Shown piece by piece: positions 54,811 to 64,000 of a stretch of 64,000 nucleotides of DNA. Source of the stretch: Triplophysa rosa. Taxonomy: Eukaryota > Chordata > Actinopteri > Cypriniformes > Nemacheilidae. How positions within the stretch are numbered: position 1 is the stretch's first letter; every line of letters starts with the position of its first letter. Both the position numbers and the translations under genes were made by a program. The notes under the pieces are model-generated. The model was not told where the DNA came from and searched no databases. It saw nothing but the letters and a program-made list of their open reading frames with translations. The stretch is taken from positions 18,213 to 82,212 of the forward strand of contig NW_026634179.1 in the NCBI RefSeq assembly GCF_024868665.1, in the 5' to 3' direction.

Positions 54811-55465
54811 CAGGGGCATAGATACATGGTGGCCATGGGTGGCCACGACTACCCCTGAATGATGGATGGCCACCTATCTGGCCACCTCTGTTGTGCGAAG
54901 CAGTTTTAAGATGTGTGTCGGAGTTTACGGAGTGTTGCGCAGATCATTTAGCGAATGCACTGAAAGTAACGCGAGAACATTACTCTTGCGTTAATATGAT
55001 GTCATACGCTGACGCACTGACGCAAACAGTCTGAGCGCTATAGCTGAACAGCTGCTAACCGCTTCGTGACAGTGCACTGTCTGTGTACCATGGAAGTTCA
55101 TCGCGAGCAAAAGGATCAGGTCAGTAAAATCAGTCTTGTTTAACTGGATTCCATTCATTAATTACATTTTCGCAAAAGTTTAAGTTGGGGTACTGCAATG
55201 TTTATTTTCTATACAAAATGCTAACTTACTGCAAATGATAGCTAGCAAATTATTTTAAAATAATGTTGGCACATGAAAGCATTGCGAATAAATTTTTACT
55301 TTACGTTCTTTTTGTATGTTTTGACCAGCAAACTATGTGTAATGAAGAATTGGTGTAAAGTACAGTAGAAGTTTAAGAATTTATGTCTGTTTTGGTCACC
55401 CTAATAAAATCACTGGGACTTACCTGGCCACCTCTAAAAAAAAAAAAGTTCTGGCTACGCCCCTG
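54811..55465 (+). mobile_element. Internally deleted hAT element, copy 1
   Basis: The termini CAGGGGCATAGATACATGG and GGCTACGCCCCTG are inverted. Inside are paired GTGGCCA motifs and a short exon-like start, ATG at 55090 with 'MEVHREQKDQ' followed by a GTCAGT donor, which looks like the first exon of a lost transposase. Flanking octamers CATCAAAT and CACCCAGT match at only 5 of 8 positions, so the duplication has decayed. An inverted near-identical copy is at 58914-59572. Confidence 0.7.
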
Positions 55466-56730
55466 CACCCAGTCCTTTAAATCAGGAACATTTGAAACCA
55501 GAGCATCTCTATCTTGAGAGCACTATACAGCATGTTTTGCTCATTAGAAGTCAATTCACAGCGCTTCAGATGATGCATTGTCTGCACAAGTTGACCATTT
55601 TTCTTGCATGCTTTAGCCACTTTTTAAGTTTATTTTAAGGATATATTTACACATGTCGAAAGTTTCCTAAATTTAACTACATTTTACCACTTACCTGTAG
55701 TACACAATCCAGCACGCAACCTGTCCAATCTGTGTATGACAAAAAAATATATAAAGCCGTGTATGAAAAAATATATAAAGCTATTTACATATACTTTGTA
55801 CAAAAAATCAAGCTACTTCATATCCTTGCAGAGAAGACCTCTATTGCTCAGTTGCTTTGTGTAAGAAAATATAGCCTAGTATATTCAATAGACACTCAAA
55901 AACAAAACATAAGAAAATGGTGAGGATAAAATGAAGAAAAGGTGATTCAACGTATACTTTGTGCATGTAAAGTTTGGATCTAAAGCAAACTGTTTAACAA
56001 CAACAATTAAAACCTTGTTTAAACTAAAAGTAAACCGAAACACTTACTGTAGGATGGAATGTCTACTTCTTGAGTTTCCTTGCTACACAATCAGATGTCC
56101 AACACAAAATAATAAAGAGGTTTGATGCTGAAAAGAACTCAGAGTCTGCTCTATATGTCAGTAAATCTTAGAATCGTGTCTAGGTGTTAAGGGGTTGCCA
56201 CAGTTTAACACTAACCACTAAAACAGATGTGCAAAGACAACTCGTAATAACAGGATGTGCGAGATTTGACTATTCTAAATGTTTTAAAGAATATCAGTTT
56301 AGAATCATATAAACAGTTATGTTAAAAGGCATACCTTTGATAGAATCACTTTCATTTTTAATCTAAAAAAATTATTTTGAAAACCTTATGCAGACTTATT
56401 TTTATGATACAACCTGGAGGCATGATATAAAACACATTCATGAAATTAACATGTCGTACATTCAATTTAAGGTTTCTTGCTGTTCAATCAAAATCTGCTT
56501 TGTGTTTTAAGGAATCACCCAACTGCCTGCTGTGATGCTATGAACACTAGCAATAAAGATGATTTTTTTTTTTTCCACCCTTGGTTGGTGGACGCACTGG
56601 CATCTTCTCAGACAGAAGGAAAACAGTCAGGATAGGGGCAACATCATGGACACCATTTAAAGACACCGCTCCATGCAGTTAGGAAAACATGTGCTTTAAT
56701 TATACAGTGTTGTAGACACAGTTTGAAGAA
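55466..56730. other. Non-coding DNA
   Basis: There is no recognised gene. Poly(T) runs are at about 56563-56576 and 56742-56765. Confidence 0.45.
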
Positions 56731-57378
56731 TGGATACTCAGATTTTTTTTTTTTTTTTTTTTTTTCAGAAACATGAACGCTGGAAGGTAACCGCTCTTGG
56801 TGAACACTCGTGCACGCATACAAACATTTATTGGGTCAAGCCATTTTCATGGAGGCCCCTGTACAATCAGACACGTGTGAGAATGGTTTAAGTTTTAAAC
56901 AAAACAGATACTGATGAATAAAGCGGATATGTTTAGAATGTTAGTAGCAAAAGCTGTTTTCTGATTAGTTAGAGATATAGCGAGATTATAGTTTGTCCCA
57001 TAGAATGCTTCGGGTACACACAGGTCAATTGGTCACTCATTGCCCGAGGGCGAAAGCCTCAGCTGGCGATCCTATACAACGCATCCCTGTGTCGAGATAA
57101 TACGCTCGCTCGTGAAGCTACACAAATAACCGGTCGTAATCCGGCCAAATTTTCACGCTAGGGATGTAAAACAAATCATACCCGATTAAAACGTCCGACG
57201 CTGTCGCCCTGCCGGATGAAAACTCTGAATTACGTACCGCTTAAACGTCACGACGATTTACGAGTCGGTGTGTTTGCAACGCTGGAATGTCTGAAACAGT
57301 CCTTTCAGTATAACGGCAGGAATGTGATCTTTCAACCAACGTAAGTTTTACCACAGTTTTATCACAGCCTAAATACAG

Positions 57379-57379
<1 letters not shown>

Positions 57380-57440
<61 letters not shown>
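57380..57440. repeat. (TA)n-(GA)n microsatellite
   Basis: A short TATA run is followed by an uninterrupted (GA)n of about 48 bp. It accounts for the Leu/Ser-rich minus-strand frame here. Confidence 0.9.
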
Positions 57441-57441
<1 letters not shown>

Positions 57442-57459
57442 CTTCATTTAATTACTTAT

Positions 57460-57600
57460 TCATTCCTTGCTTTGTTTATTTGTTTATTTACTTATACATT
57501 ACTTGCTTTGTTTATTTGCGTATTCATTATTTCTTTAATCACTTATATAACCAATTCTTTCTTTAATCACTTATTCATGCCTTTATTTATTCACGCATAA
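57460..57600. repeat. Degenerate 'TTGCTTTGTTTATT' short tandem repeat
   Basis: Repeated CTTGCTTTGTTTATTTG units are followed by TTTCTTTAATCACTTAT units. Confidence 0.6.
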
Positions 57601-57699
57601 GATACGTGTCAACATCATAAAAACATGTCCAAACATGATCTCCGGAGAAGAGAGAAAAATGCTCGGTAACCGTACGGGCAAAAGTTCAAGAGTTCAACT

Positions 57700-57870
57700 C
57701 CAGACGTGGGCAATCCCTCACGACGTGGACAGATACTGTCAAAGGCCAAAAGTTCAACACAAAGGGGGGCAGTCCCTCACAATGGGGCGGGTATGGTCAA
57801 AGGTCAACGCAAAGGGGGAGGGGCCCTCACAACGTGGGTGGTCCGGAAGTAATTCAACACCCCTCCCCCC
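57700..57870. repeat. Minisatellite-like GC-rich repeats
   Basis: Units containing CCCTCACAA(t/c)G(t/g)GG, TGGTCAAAGG and CAACGCAAAGGGGG recur two to three times. There is no coding content. Confidence 0.55.
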
Positions 57871-58734
57871 CGAAAAGGTCAAGGTACCATCAATCATACC
57901 TGTCAATCATTTTGACACTATGCCCCATATATACTACTCACAGAGTTAAGAATGCAGTGCGTTTACTTCTGATCTGCTGCTTATCATTTAAAGCCGTTTG
58001 GAAAATGAATGATGTTTTTACTGTAGTGAGTTGAAGTATTGCTGGTGAAATAAAAACAATAGAACCCTGCCCAAAATACAACAGAAAATGTAATGGATTA
58101 ATGGTTATAATGGGAATTGTGTTGTATGGATACTTGTTGTCTATTTGTGTATGATGGATTCTATTGGTGGGATGGTAAATCCTATAGGAATGAAACCCAA
58201 AACACACTACAAAGAGGAATTTAATCGAAAAATCTAATTGTAATTCACAAGTTCATTGTATTTTTTCAGCAGGGATGGTATTTGCAGTAAAACCACAGTA
58301 TCCACAAATTTACCATTTTCTCTCTTTAGTAGCCATACTCCAATTGTGCTATTTTTAGTAAAACCACAGTAACTAAACATTCAGCATAGTTTCATTATAG
58401 TAGCTATAGTTTATGTTTGTAGTTAAACTATGGTAATACGAATGGTAATAAATCCTACAAACACATGGCTTCTACACTTTACTATATACAAGTACTTTAC
58501 TATAAACAAATACTGCTCATAAATACATATAGGCCTATAGGGGGCTAATGAGTATAATTAGGCTAAATGATCAAACAGGATTACATCTAAGCTAAACATA
58601 TAAAGCTCTTAATACCACTGATACTGTGAGCTACTCAGTGTATTCAGTAGGTTGCTTCAGAGGCAAAAGGTATACGACAATAAAACAATGGCACGCACTG
58701 ACATAAAGGAAATTTACTTTTAAAAGCACGTACT

Positions 58735-58856
58735 TCTGGACTTTTACTCAAGTAAGAATCTGTCTTTACAACTTTTACTTGTAGTGGAGTAATATTTGAC
58801 CAGTAGTATCTGTACTTTCACTCAAGTAAGGAAGTTGTGCACTTCGTCCGCCTCTG
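58735..58856. repeat. Interspersed repeat with 'ACTTTTACTCAAGTAAG'
   Basis: ACTTTTACTCAAGTAAGAA and CTTTCACTCAAGTAAGGAAG units flank 'TTGTAGTGGAGTAATATTTG', a common fish MITE-type pattern. Confidence 0.5.
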
Positions 58857-58905
58857 GACCTCAGTCAAAATGAATTAGTCTCGAAACAAAGATTTATCAG
58901 GCACA

Positions 58906-59580
58906 CAATTGCCCAGGGGAGTAGCCAGAACTTTTTTTTAGAGGTGGCCAGGTAAGACCCATTGATTTTATTAGGGTGACCAAAAAATCCTTACAGACTG
59001 AAATTCTTAAACTTCTACTGTAATTTACACCAATTCTTCATTGCACATAGTTTGCTGGTCAAAACATACACAAAGAACGTAAAGTGAACAATTTATTCGC
59101 AATGCTTTCATGTGCCAACATTATTTTAAAATTATTTGCTAGCTATCATTTGCAGTAAAAGTTAGCATTTTGTATAGAAAATAAACATTGCAGTACCTCA
59201 ACTTAAACTTGTAAAATGTAATTAATGAATGGAATCCAGTTAAACAAGACTGATTTTACTGACCTGATCCTTCTGCTCGCGATGAACTTCCATGGTACAC
59301 AGACAGTACACTGTCACGAAGCGGTTAGCAGCTGTTCAGCTATAGCGCTCAGACTGTTTGCATCAGTGCATCAGCGTATGACATCATATTAACGCGAGAG
59401 TAATGTTCTCGCGTTACTTTAAGTGCATATGATAAATTATCTGCGCAGCACTCCGTAAACTCCGACACACATCTTAAAACTGCTTCGCACAACAGAGGTG
59501 GCCAGATAGGTGGCCATCCGTCATTCAGGGGTAGCCGTGTCCACCCATGGCCACCATGTAGCTACGCCCCTGCGATTGCC
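58906..59580 (-). mobile_element. Internally deleted hAT element, copy 2 (inverted)
   Basis: The body 58914-59572 is the reverse complement of 54811-55465, with the same terminal repeats and the same short ATG exon (near 59292, minus strand). CAATTGCC (58906-58913) and CGATTGCC (59573-59580) form an 8-bp hAT target-site duplication with one mismatch. It is non-autonomous. Confidence 0.8.
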
Positions 59581-60662
59581 CATTATGAAATGTAACCAAA
59601 ACTAGGCAATTTATCCTATTACCACTTAAGTGATATTAGAGGCAGGGGCCAATTTTAGATGTATTTGCTGGCATCAAGATGTTCTTGCCGGCACTCCGGT
59701 GATCACGGGGAACTCACACATTAGATTCACATCGAGGCCAATTTTCAAATACACACTAGTATCTTTATAAATCAACTGCAGATTATTGGTTTCATATATA
59801 AAATCTTCGATACAGAAACACCACAGTGAAAAAGTGGCTGCATGCGCACGTTTACATGTATGCATATTAACATACACGCCTTTTACTACAAAATCTGACG
59901 TTTTGGATAGGTCTGTTTTACGCGAAAAATGACTCGGAATGTACTCATATATTTACGAAAACTTCTTACAGAAGTGATGACGTTTCTCAAAACATTCAAG
60001 TGACACTGATCTGTTACATTTATTTTGTATTACAGTGTTGGCAAGTCTTCCAATGCATATCAGACTAATGTCAGCAGTATAACGCATTCTATTTTATATT
60101 ATTGCTGTGCCGCTCTTACAAAATATTCAATGTAATTTAAGCCACATGTAAGGCTTAATGGTTCACCCTGATATAACAGGTGACAAGAGGCATTCTTTCT
60201 CTGATATCTTATGAGGCTTACAATGACCAGGCATAGTGTATGCTCGCACTCTTAACGTGGCTGCATAACTAATTTGTTGTTATTTAGATAACTCTGTCAT
60301 CCCAAATTATTTACTGTAAGTATTAAAAAGACAGTGCCATTGAAGAAACTTGTGGCTGTTAATGTGTCTTAGTCAGGGGCACAATTGAAATAGTTGCAGT
60401 GAATACAGATTACAGGGTTTCAATCAACAATCTTTGAGTAACCAGTCGAGGTCTCACAAAAATAGTAACTAGTTTTTGGTAAAAATATTTCATATATTGT
60501 TAATAACTACTAGTTATTGTTACTACTGTAAAACCAACCGAAACTCATGTTATGTTTTTCAAAAACAGACATTTTTTCTGCCTATCTATAATGCACAGAC
60601 ATACAGTATGCATAGTGTTGCAGTGAACACAATGTTTAGTCAAACTCTGTTGTTGTTAAGGC
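59581..60662. other. 3' flank of the asns exons
   Basis: No further exon was found. On the minus strand this would hold the asns 3' UTR; an AATAAA in that orientation lies near 60025, about 640 bp past the stop. Confidence 0.4.
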
Positions 60663-61129
60663 TTATTGGTGGTCTTTATCTGGCTTGTAGATGGACAGAG
60701 TTCTGGCGGAGGGGTCTGTGGCCTCGATCCATCGCGGCATCCAGTAATGTGGGATCCATTCACTGTGATTGGGGTACATCTTTTCAAAGGTCTGCCTTAT
60801 GTAGAAGCCCTCTTTGGTTGTGGGAGGGTTGAAAGGGAATCTCTTAGGACCATTCTCTAACTGAGATTCATTTATCTAACGAAAGCAAGAAAACAAAAAT
60901 AGAGCCATTCAAAAAATACCAAAAGATGCGGAAGGTTTTATGAATTCATGACACATCAGTGCACCTGTCGTACCGCAGACTCAGAATGCTCTTGCAGGCT
61001 TGTGTACCAGGATTTCTTTACGGATGTTATACCGTCACTAAAAGCCTCTTTTCTCCTCCACAGAATCTCATCTGGAAGCAGTTTTGTGTCACTGAATGCT
61101 TCCCTCAAGAGGTACTTCTCAATTCCATC
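60663..61129 (-). CDS. asns: Asparagine synthetase, last two coding exons
   Basis: Exon 61129-60965 (165 nt, phase 0 at both ends) begins '[14 protein letters not shown]' and contains '[20 protein letters not shown]'. It ends at a CAG|GTGCAC donor. The final exon 60875-60663 follows a 'CGTTAG' acceptor, contains '[20 protein letters not shown]' and '[18 protein letters not shown]', and ends with TAA at 60665-60663. These are the C-terminal synthetase-domain signatures of ASNS, which makes asparagine from aspartate, glutamine and ATP in the cytosol. A TGACTAAC branch-point-like sequence precedes the first exon. Both exons are open with good splice sites. The stretch across the junction differs from typical ASNS and is slightly longer, so a paralog is possible. 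Upstream exons lie beyond the window, past the LTR element. Confidence 0.85.
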
Positions 61130-61149
61130 CTGCTCCATCAAACAAGTTA

Positions 61150-61809
61150 GTCAACATAATAATAAAAACCATTAACATTACAACGAGAGAAAAATAAATT
61201 CAGCACTTGACTCTAGATATAGACCAGAAATCTAGACTCCTAGAAATCTCAGGTTGTGATGGAGAAGAAGGAATTATCGAGGTGTGAGGAAGTCCCACCT
61301 TTGGTGCTTATTACAACCTCTAGGGGTTGGTTGCAATAAAGGGTAAAGAGACTCTCCCAGCCGTCAGACCAACTCACAAACCAAAGAACATCAAATTAAT
61401 TTTCATGTCTTTATTGTCCAAAAAATTAATATAATGAATATTCAACAAGAATTTGGTTGAAACAAGAAAGAATATAAACAAACAGGTCTTCATTTTTAAG
61501 AAAAGATAATAAATGTAATGATGAGCTTCAGGGTGACCCCTAGCCCAAAATAACAAACAAAACAATTCTACAAAGAAAAAGGGAAAATAACTAACCTGTT
61601 AAGATAAAATAAAAATACAGAAATTTAACCTAACTACCTTACATAAACAAAGGCAAACGAGTTTCAAACCAAAAAAGGCAGGTCACCCCTACGAAAAGAC
61701 TTTATCCATTTGTTGCTTGGATAATTGATGTACCACAATACATTACATTACAAAGAACAAGCTTGTGTTGGTCTGGCGGCTGCCGGAGCCCTGAGCTGTA
61801 CGACCGACC
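61150..61809 (-). repeat. Probable 3' UTR/LTR of the Gmr1-like element
   Basis: Between the asns exon and the pol frame the minus strand shows no gene but has GACAATAAAGACATG, a polyadenylation signal as in an LTR, at about 61405-61425. LTR borders cannot be fixed because the partner LTR is outside the window and a gap adjoins. Confidence 0.45.
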
Positions 61810-62319
61810 NNNNNNNNNNNNNNNNNNNNNNNNNNNNNNNNNNNNNNNNNNNNNNNNNNNNNNNNNNNNNNNNNNNNNNNNNNNNNNNNNNNNNNNNNNN
61901 NNNNNNNNNNNNNNNNNNNNNNNNNNNNNNNNNNNNNNNNNNNNNNNNNNNNNNNNNNNNNNNNNNNNNNNNNNNNNNNNNNNNNNNNNNNNNNNNNNNN
62001 NNNNNNNNNNNNNNNNNNNNNNNNNNNNNNNNNNNNNNNNNNNNNNNNNNNNNNNNNNNNNNNNNNNNNNNNNNNNNNNNNNNNNNNNNNNNNNNNNNNN
62101 NNNNNNNNNNNNNNNNNNNNNNNNNNNNNNNNNNNNNNNNNNNNNNNNNNNNNNNNNNNNNNNNNNNNNNNNNNNNNNNNNNNNNNNNNNNNNNNNNNNN
62201 NNNNNNNNNNNNNNNNNNNNNNNNNNNNNNNNNNNNNNNNNNNNNNNNNNNNNNNNNNNNNNNNNNNNNNNNNNNNNNNNNNNNNNNNNNNNNNNNNNNN
62301 NNNNNNNNNNNNNNNNNNN
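61810..62319. other. Assembly gap (510 Ns)
   Basis: Unknown bases fall inside the Gmr1-like pol gene, where RNase H should be. Confidence 0.95.
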
Positions 62320-64000
62320 TAGTTAAGCTGATGTTTCAAAAATTTCTTCGAAAAGAAACAGACCGGATGATCGACTCCATGCACATCATCCTGCAGAAGA
62401 ACGGCACCAGCACCAGTGGCACTAGCATCTACTTCCATTTTAAAAGGCACAGAAAAATTAGGGGCAGACAATACGGGTGTACTACACAAAAGTGCTTTAA
62501 CAGATTCAAAAGCTGCGTTACACGCATCACACCACACAAACTCCTTAGAGTTAGAAAGTAAGTTAGTTAAAGGCAACACAACATCTGAAAAGTTTCTGCA
62601 AAACCCGCGATAATACCCCACCATACCAAGAAAACGTCTTAATTCTCTCTTGGTTTGGGGCGCAGGATAATCGACAATCGACTGAACTTTAGCAAGGACT
62701 GGACGGACGTGACCCCGTCCCACCTGCTTACCCAAATAGGTAACGGTAGCCTTACCAAACTCACATTTTGCAAGGTTAAGCGTGAGGTTGGCATTCTTTA
62801 AACGACTGAAAACAGTATACAGACTTCTCAAATGATCAGACCAATTCAAAGAAAATACCACAACATCATCGAGGTAAGCCTCGCAATCTGGAATACCCGT
62901 TAGAACTGTGTTCATTAAGCGCTGAAATGTAGCGGGAGCATTTCGTAAACCAAATGGCATAACAGTATATTCAAGAAGATTATCAGGGGTGACAAATGCA
63001 GAAATTTCGGCAGCACGAGGTGTCAAGGGCACTTGCCAATATCCCTTAAGTAAGTCCAGTTTAGTAACAAAAACAGATGAACCAATCTTATCCACACAAT
63101 CCTCCATACGAGGAAGCGGAAACGAATCAGCTTTTGTCACCGCATTAACCTTTCGGTAGTCAGTGCAAAAACGAACTGAACCATCACTTTTAGGAACAAG
63201 AAGACAGGGAGAACTCCAACCACTGGAACTCGGAACAGCCAGCCCGTTATCAAGAAGATATTTAACTTCAGCTTGCATAGTCTCCCGTTTATTTGGGTTA
63301 GTACGATAAGCATGTTGTTTAATAGGCGGGTGATCTCCAACATCAATATCATGACATACCAAAGTTGTGCGTGAAGGTATATCAGAAAACAATTCGGCAT
63401 GGCTATGTATTAATTCAACGACATCCTCTCTGTGGCCAGTAGGCAAATAAGAAAGATACTCTTCCAACTCTTTCAAGGTCTCAGAATTTCTCAAGTGAAC
63501 GCCAGAAACAGGAACACTTCGTACATTCAGGTTGTCTTCGCTGGGACAATACGAATGCAAAACTGCAACATGAGATACAGGGGCAACAGAGGTTTTTAAC
63601 TCAGTACCAGGATATCGAGAGAAGTACGGCTTTAACATATTTATGTGACATACACGAGTTTTTCGTTTTCTCTCAGGCGTGCAGATCACGTAATCAGTGT
63701 CACTCAGCTTGGCGTCAACTACATAGGGACCTGAAAATTTTGCCTGCAGCGATGAACCCACGATGGGAAGAAAAGACAAAACTTTATCACCAACTTCAAA
63801 AGAACGAGGTGTAGCCTTTAAATCGAAACGAGTCTTCATTTTCGCCTGGGCAGACGAAAGCGAAGCACGAGCTAAATCACAAAGTCGATGCAAACGTTCA
63901 CGAAACGTGCTTACATAGTCTAATACATTAATAAGAGGCGATTCCTCAGACATCCACTTTTCTTTTAACAACTTCAAAGGGCCACGCACGGTATGACCAA
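62320..64000 (-). CDS. Gmr1-like Ty3/Gypsy Pol (integrase C-terminus, then RT and RNase H), partial
   Basis: The frame enters from beyond the right edge and is open to the gap. Reading on the minus strand, about 63990-63640 is an integrase C-terminal region ('RSFEVGDKVLSFLP', 'FSGPYVV', 'CHINMLKPYF'). An aspartic-protease-free linker follows. The reverse transcriptase (about 63330-62560) has 'VPKSDGSVRFCTDYRKVN', 'KLDLLKGYWQVPL', 'MPFGLRNAPATFQRLM' and the catalytic 'YLDDVVVF'. The connection region then runs into RNase H ('EVDASATGAGAVLL'), cut by the gap. Integrase ahead of RT is the hallmark of Gmr1-type Ty3/Gypsy elements, first known from Atlantic cod. There are no stops, so it may be young. 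It lies immediately upstream of the asns exons on the same strand, probably in an intron. Confidence 0.8.

Noticed and set aside
55090..55119. Start of a host gene at the ATG followed by a GTCAGT donor
   Set aside because: The same short exon is present in the inverted copy at 58914-59572, so it belongs to the hAT element.
57241..57447. Leu-Ser repeat protein frame
   Set aside because: It is a translation of the (GA)n microsatellite.
1..64000. CRISPR arrays, bacterial operons or prophage modules
   Set aside because: Tandem repeats here lack the regular repeat-spacer pattern, and gene structure, introns and elements are those of a vertebrate.

Overview
This window is vertebrate nuclear DNA, most likely from a teleost and probably a cypriniform. 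The evidence is short GT-AG introns, very dense transposable elements of types typical of fish (L2/CR1-like LINEs ending in the 'TATAGCGCTTTT' tail, hAT elements, a Gmr1-like Ty3/Gypsy element, many palindromic MITEs), microsatellites, and recognisable vertebrate gene pieces. There is nothing bacterial: no operons, ribosome binding sites or CRISPR array. Two runs of N (39869-40036, 61810-62319) and two isolated Ns (11503, 46794) mark assembly gaps or joins.

Layout. 0-1.6 kb: an open frame running off the left edge, and the last exons of an unknown minus-strand gene with a spliced, polyadenylated retrocopy of its own 3' end inserted beside them. 2.67-4.86 kb: a non-autonomous LTR retrotransposon with a target-site duplication. 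6.4-7.9 kb: a decayed CCCH zinc-finger/WWE gene of the PARP12/ZC3HAV1 type. 9.2-21.8 kb: a large fold-back repeat complex with a degraded L2/CR1 LINE in its middle. 25.2-29.0 kb: a phase-consistent five-exon minus-strand gene for a single-V-domain immunoglobulin receptor with an ITIM-like tail; its introns carry a solo LTR, a LINE 3' end and two MITEs. 29.9-32.2 kb: a hAT transposon with terminal repeats, an 8-bp target-site duplication and a broken transposase. 32.8-36.8 kb: palindromic MITE sequence split by a 5'-truncated LINE that keeps a 715-codon open frame.

37.3-46.8 kb: two head-to-tail partial copies of a class I (gamma/epsilon-like) endogenous retrovirus with a tRNA-Trp-type primer binding site. 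The second copy has gag, the RNase H end of RT, an integrase with an intact D,D-35-E triad, and a short Env. A macro domain of the OARD1/TARG1 type is fused to the C-terminus of integrase and keeps both catalytic residues at the family's spacing. This is the most unusual item in the window.

46.8-54.1 kb: a near-perfect 7.3-kb palindrome whose left edge coincides with an isolated N. 54.8-59.6 kb: two inverted copies of an internally deleted hAT element. 60.66-61.13 kb: the last two coding exons of asparagine synthetase (asns) on the minus strand. 61.15-64.0 kb: a Gmr1-like LTR retrotransposon, with integrase ahead of reverse transcriptase, lying upstream of those exons and probably in the asns intron.

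The host genes (unknown gene at 1 kb, Ig receptor, asns) are all on the minus strand and show no functional link. Most of the remaining sequence is nested mobile elements. The retroviral macro domain would reverse ADP-ribosylation, the modification made by the PARP family to which the CCCH/WWE pseudogene belongs; that thematic match is noted only as a hypothesis.
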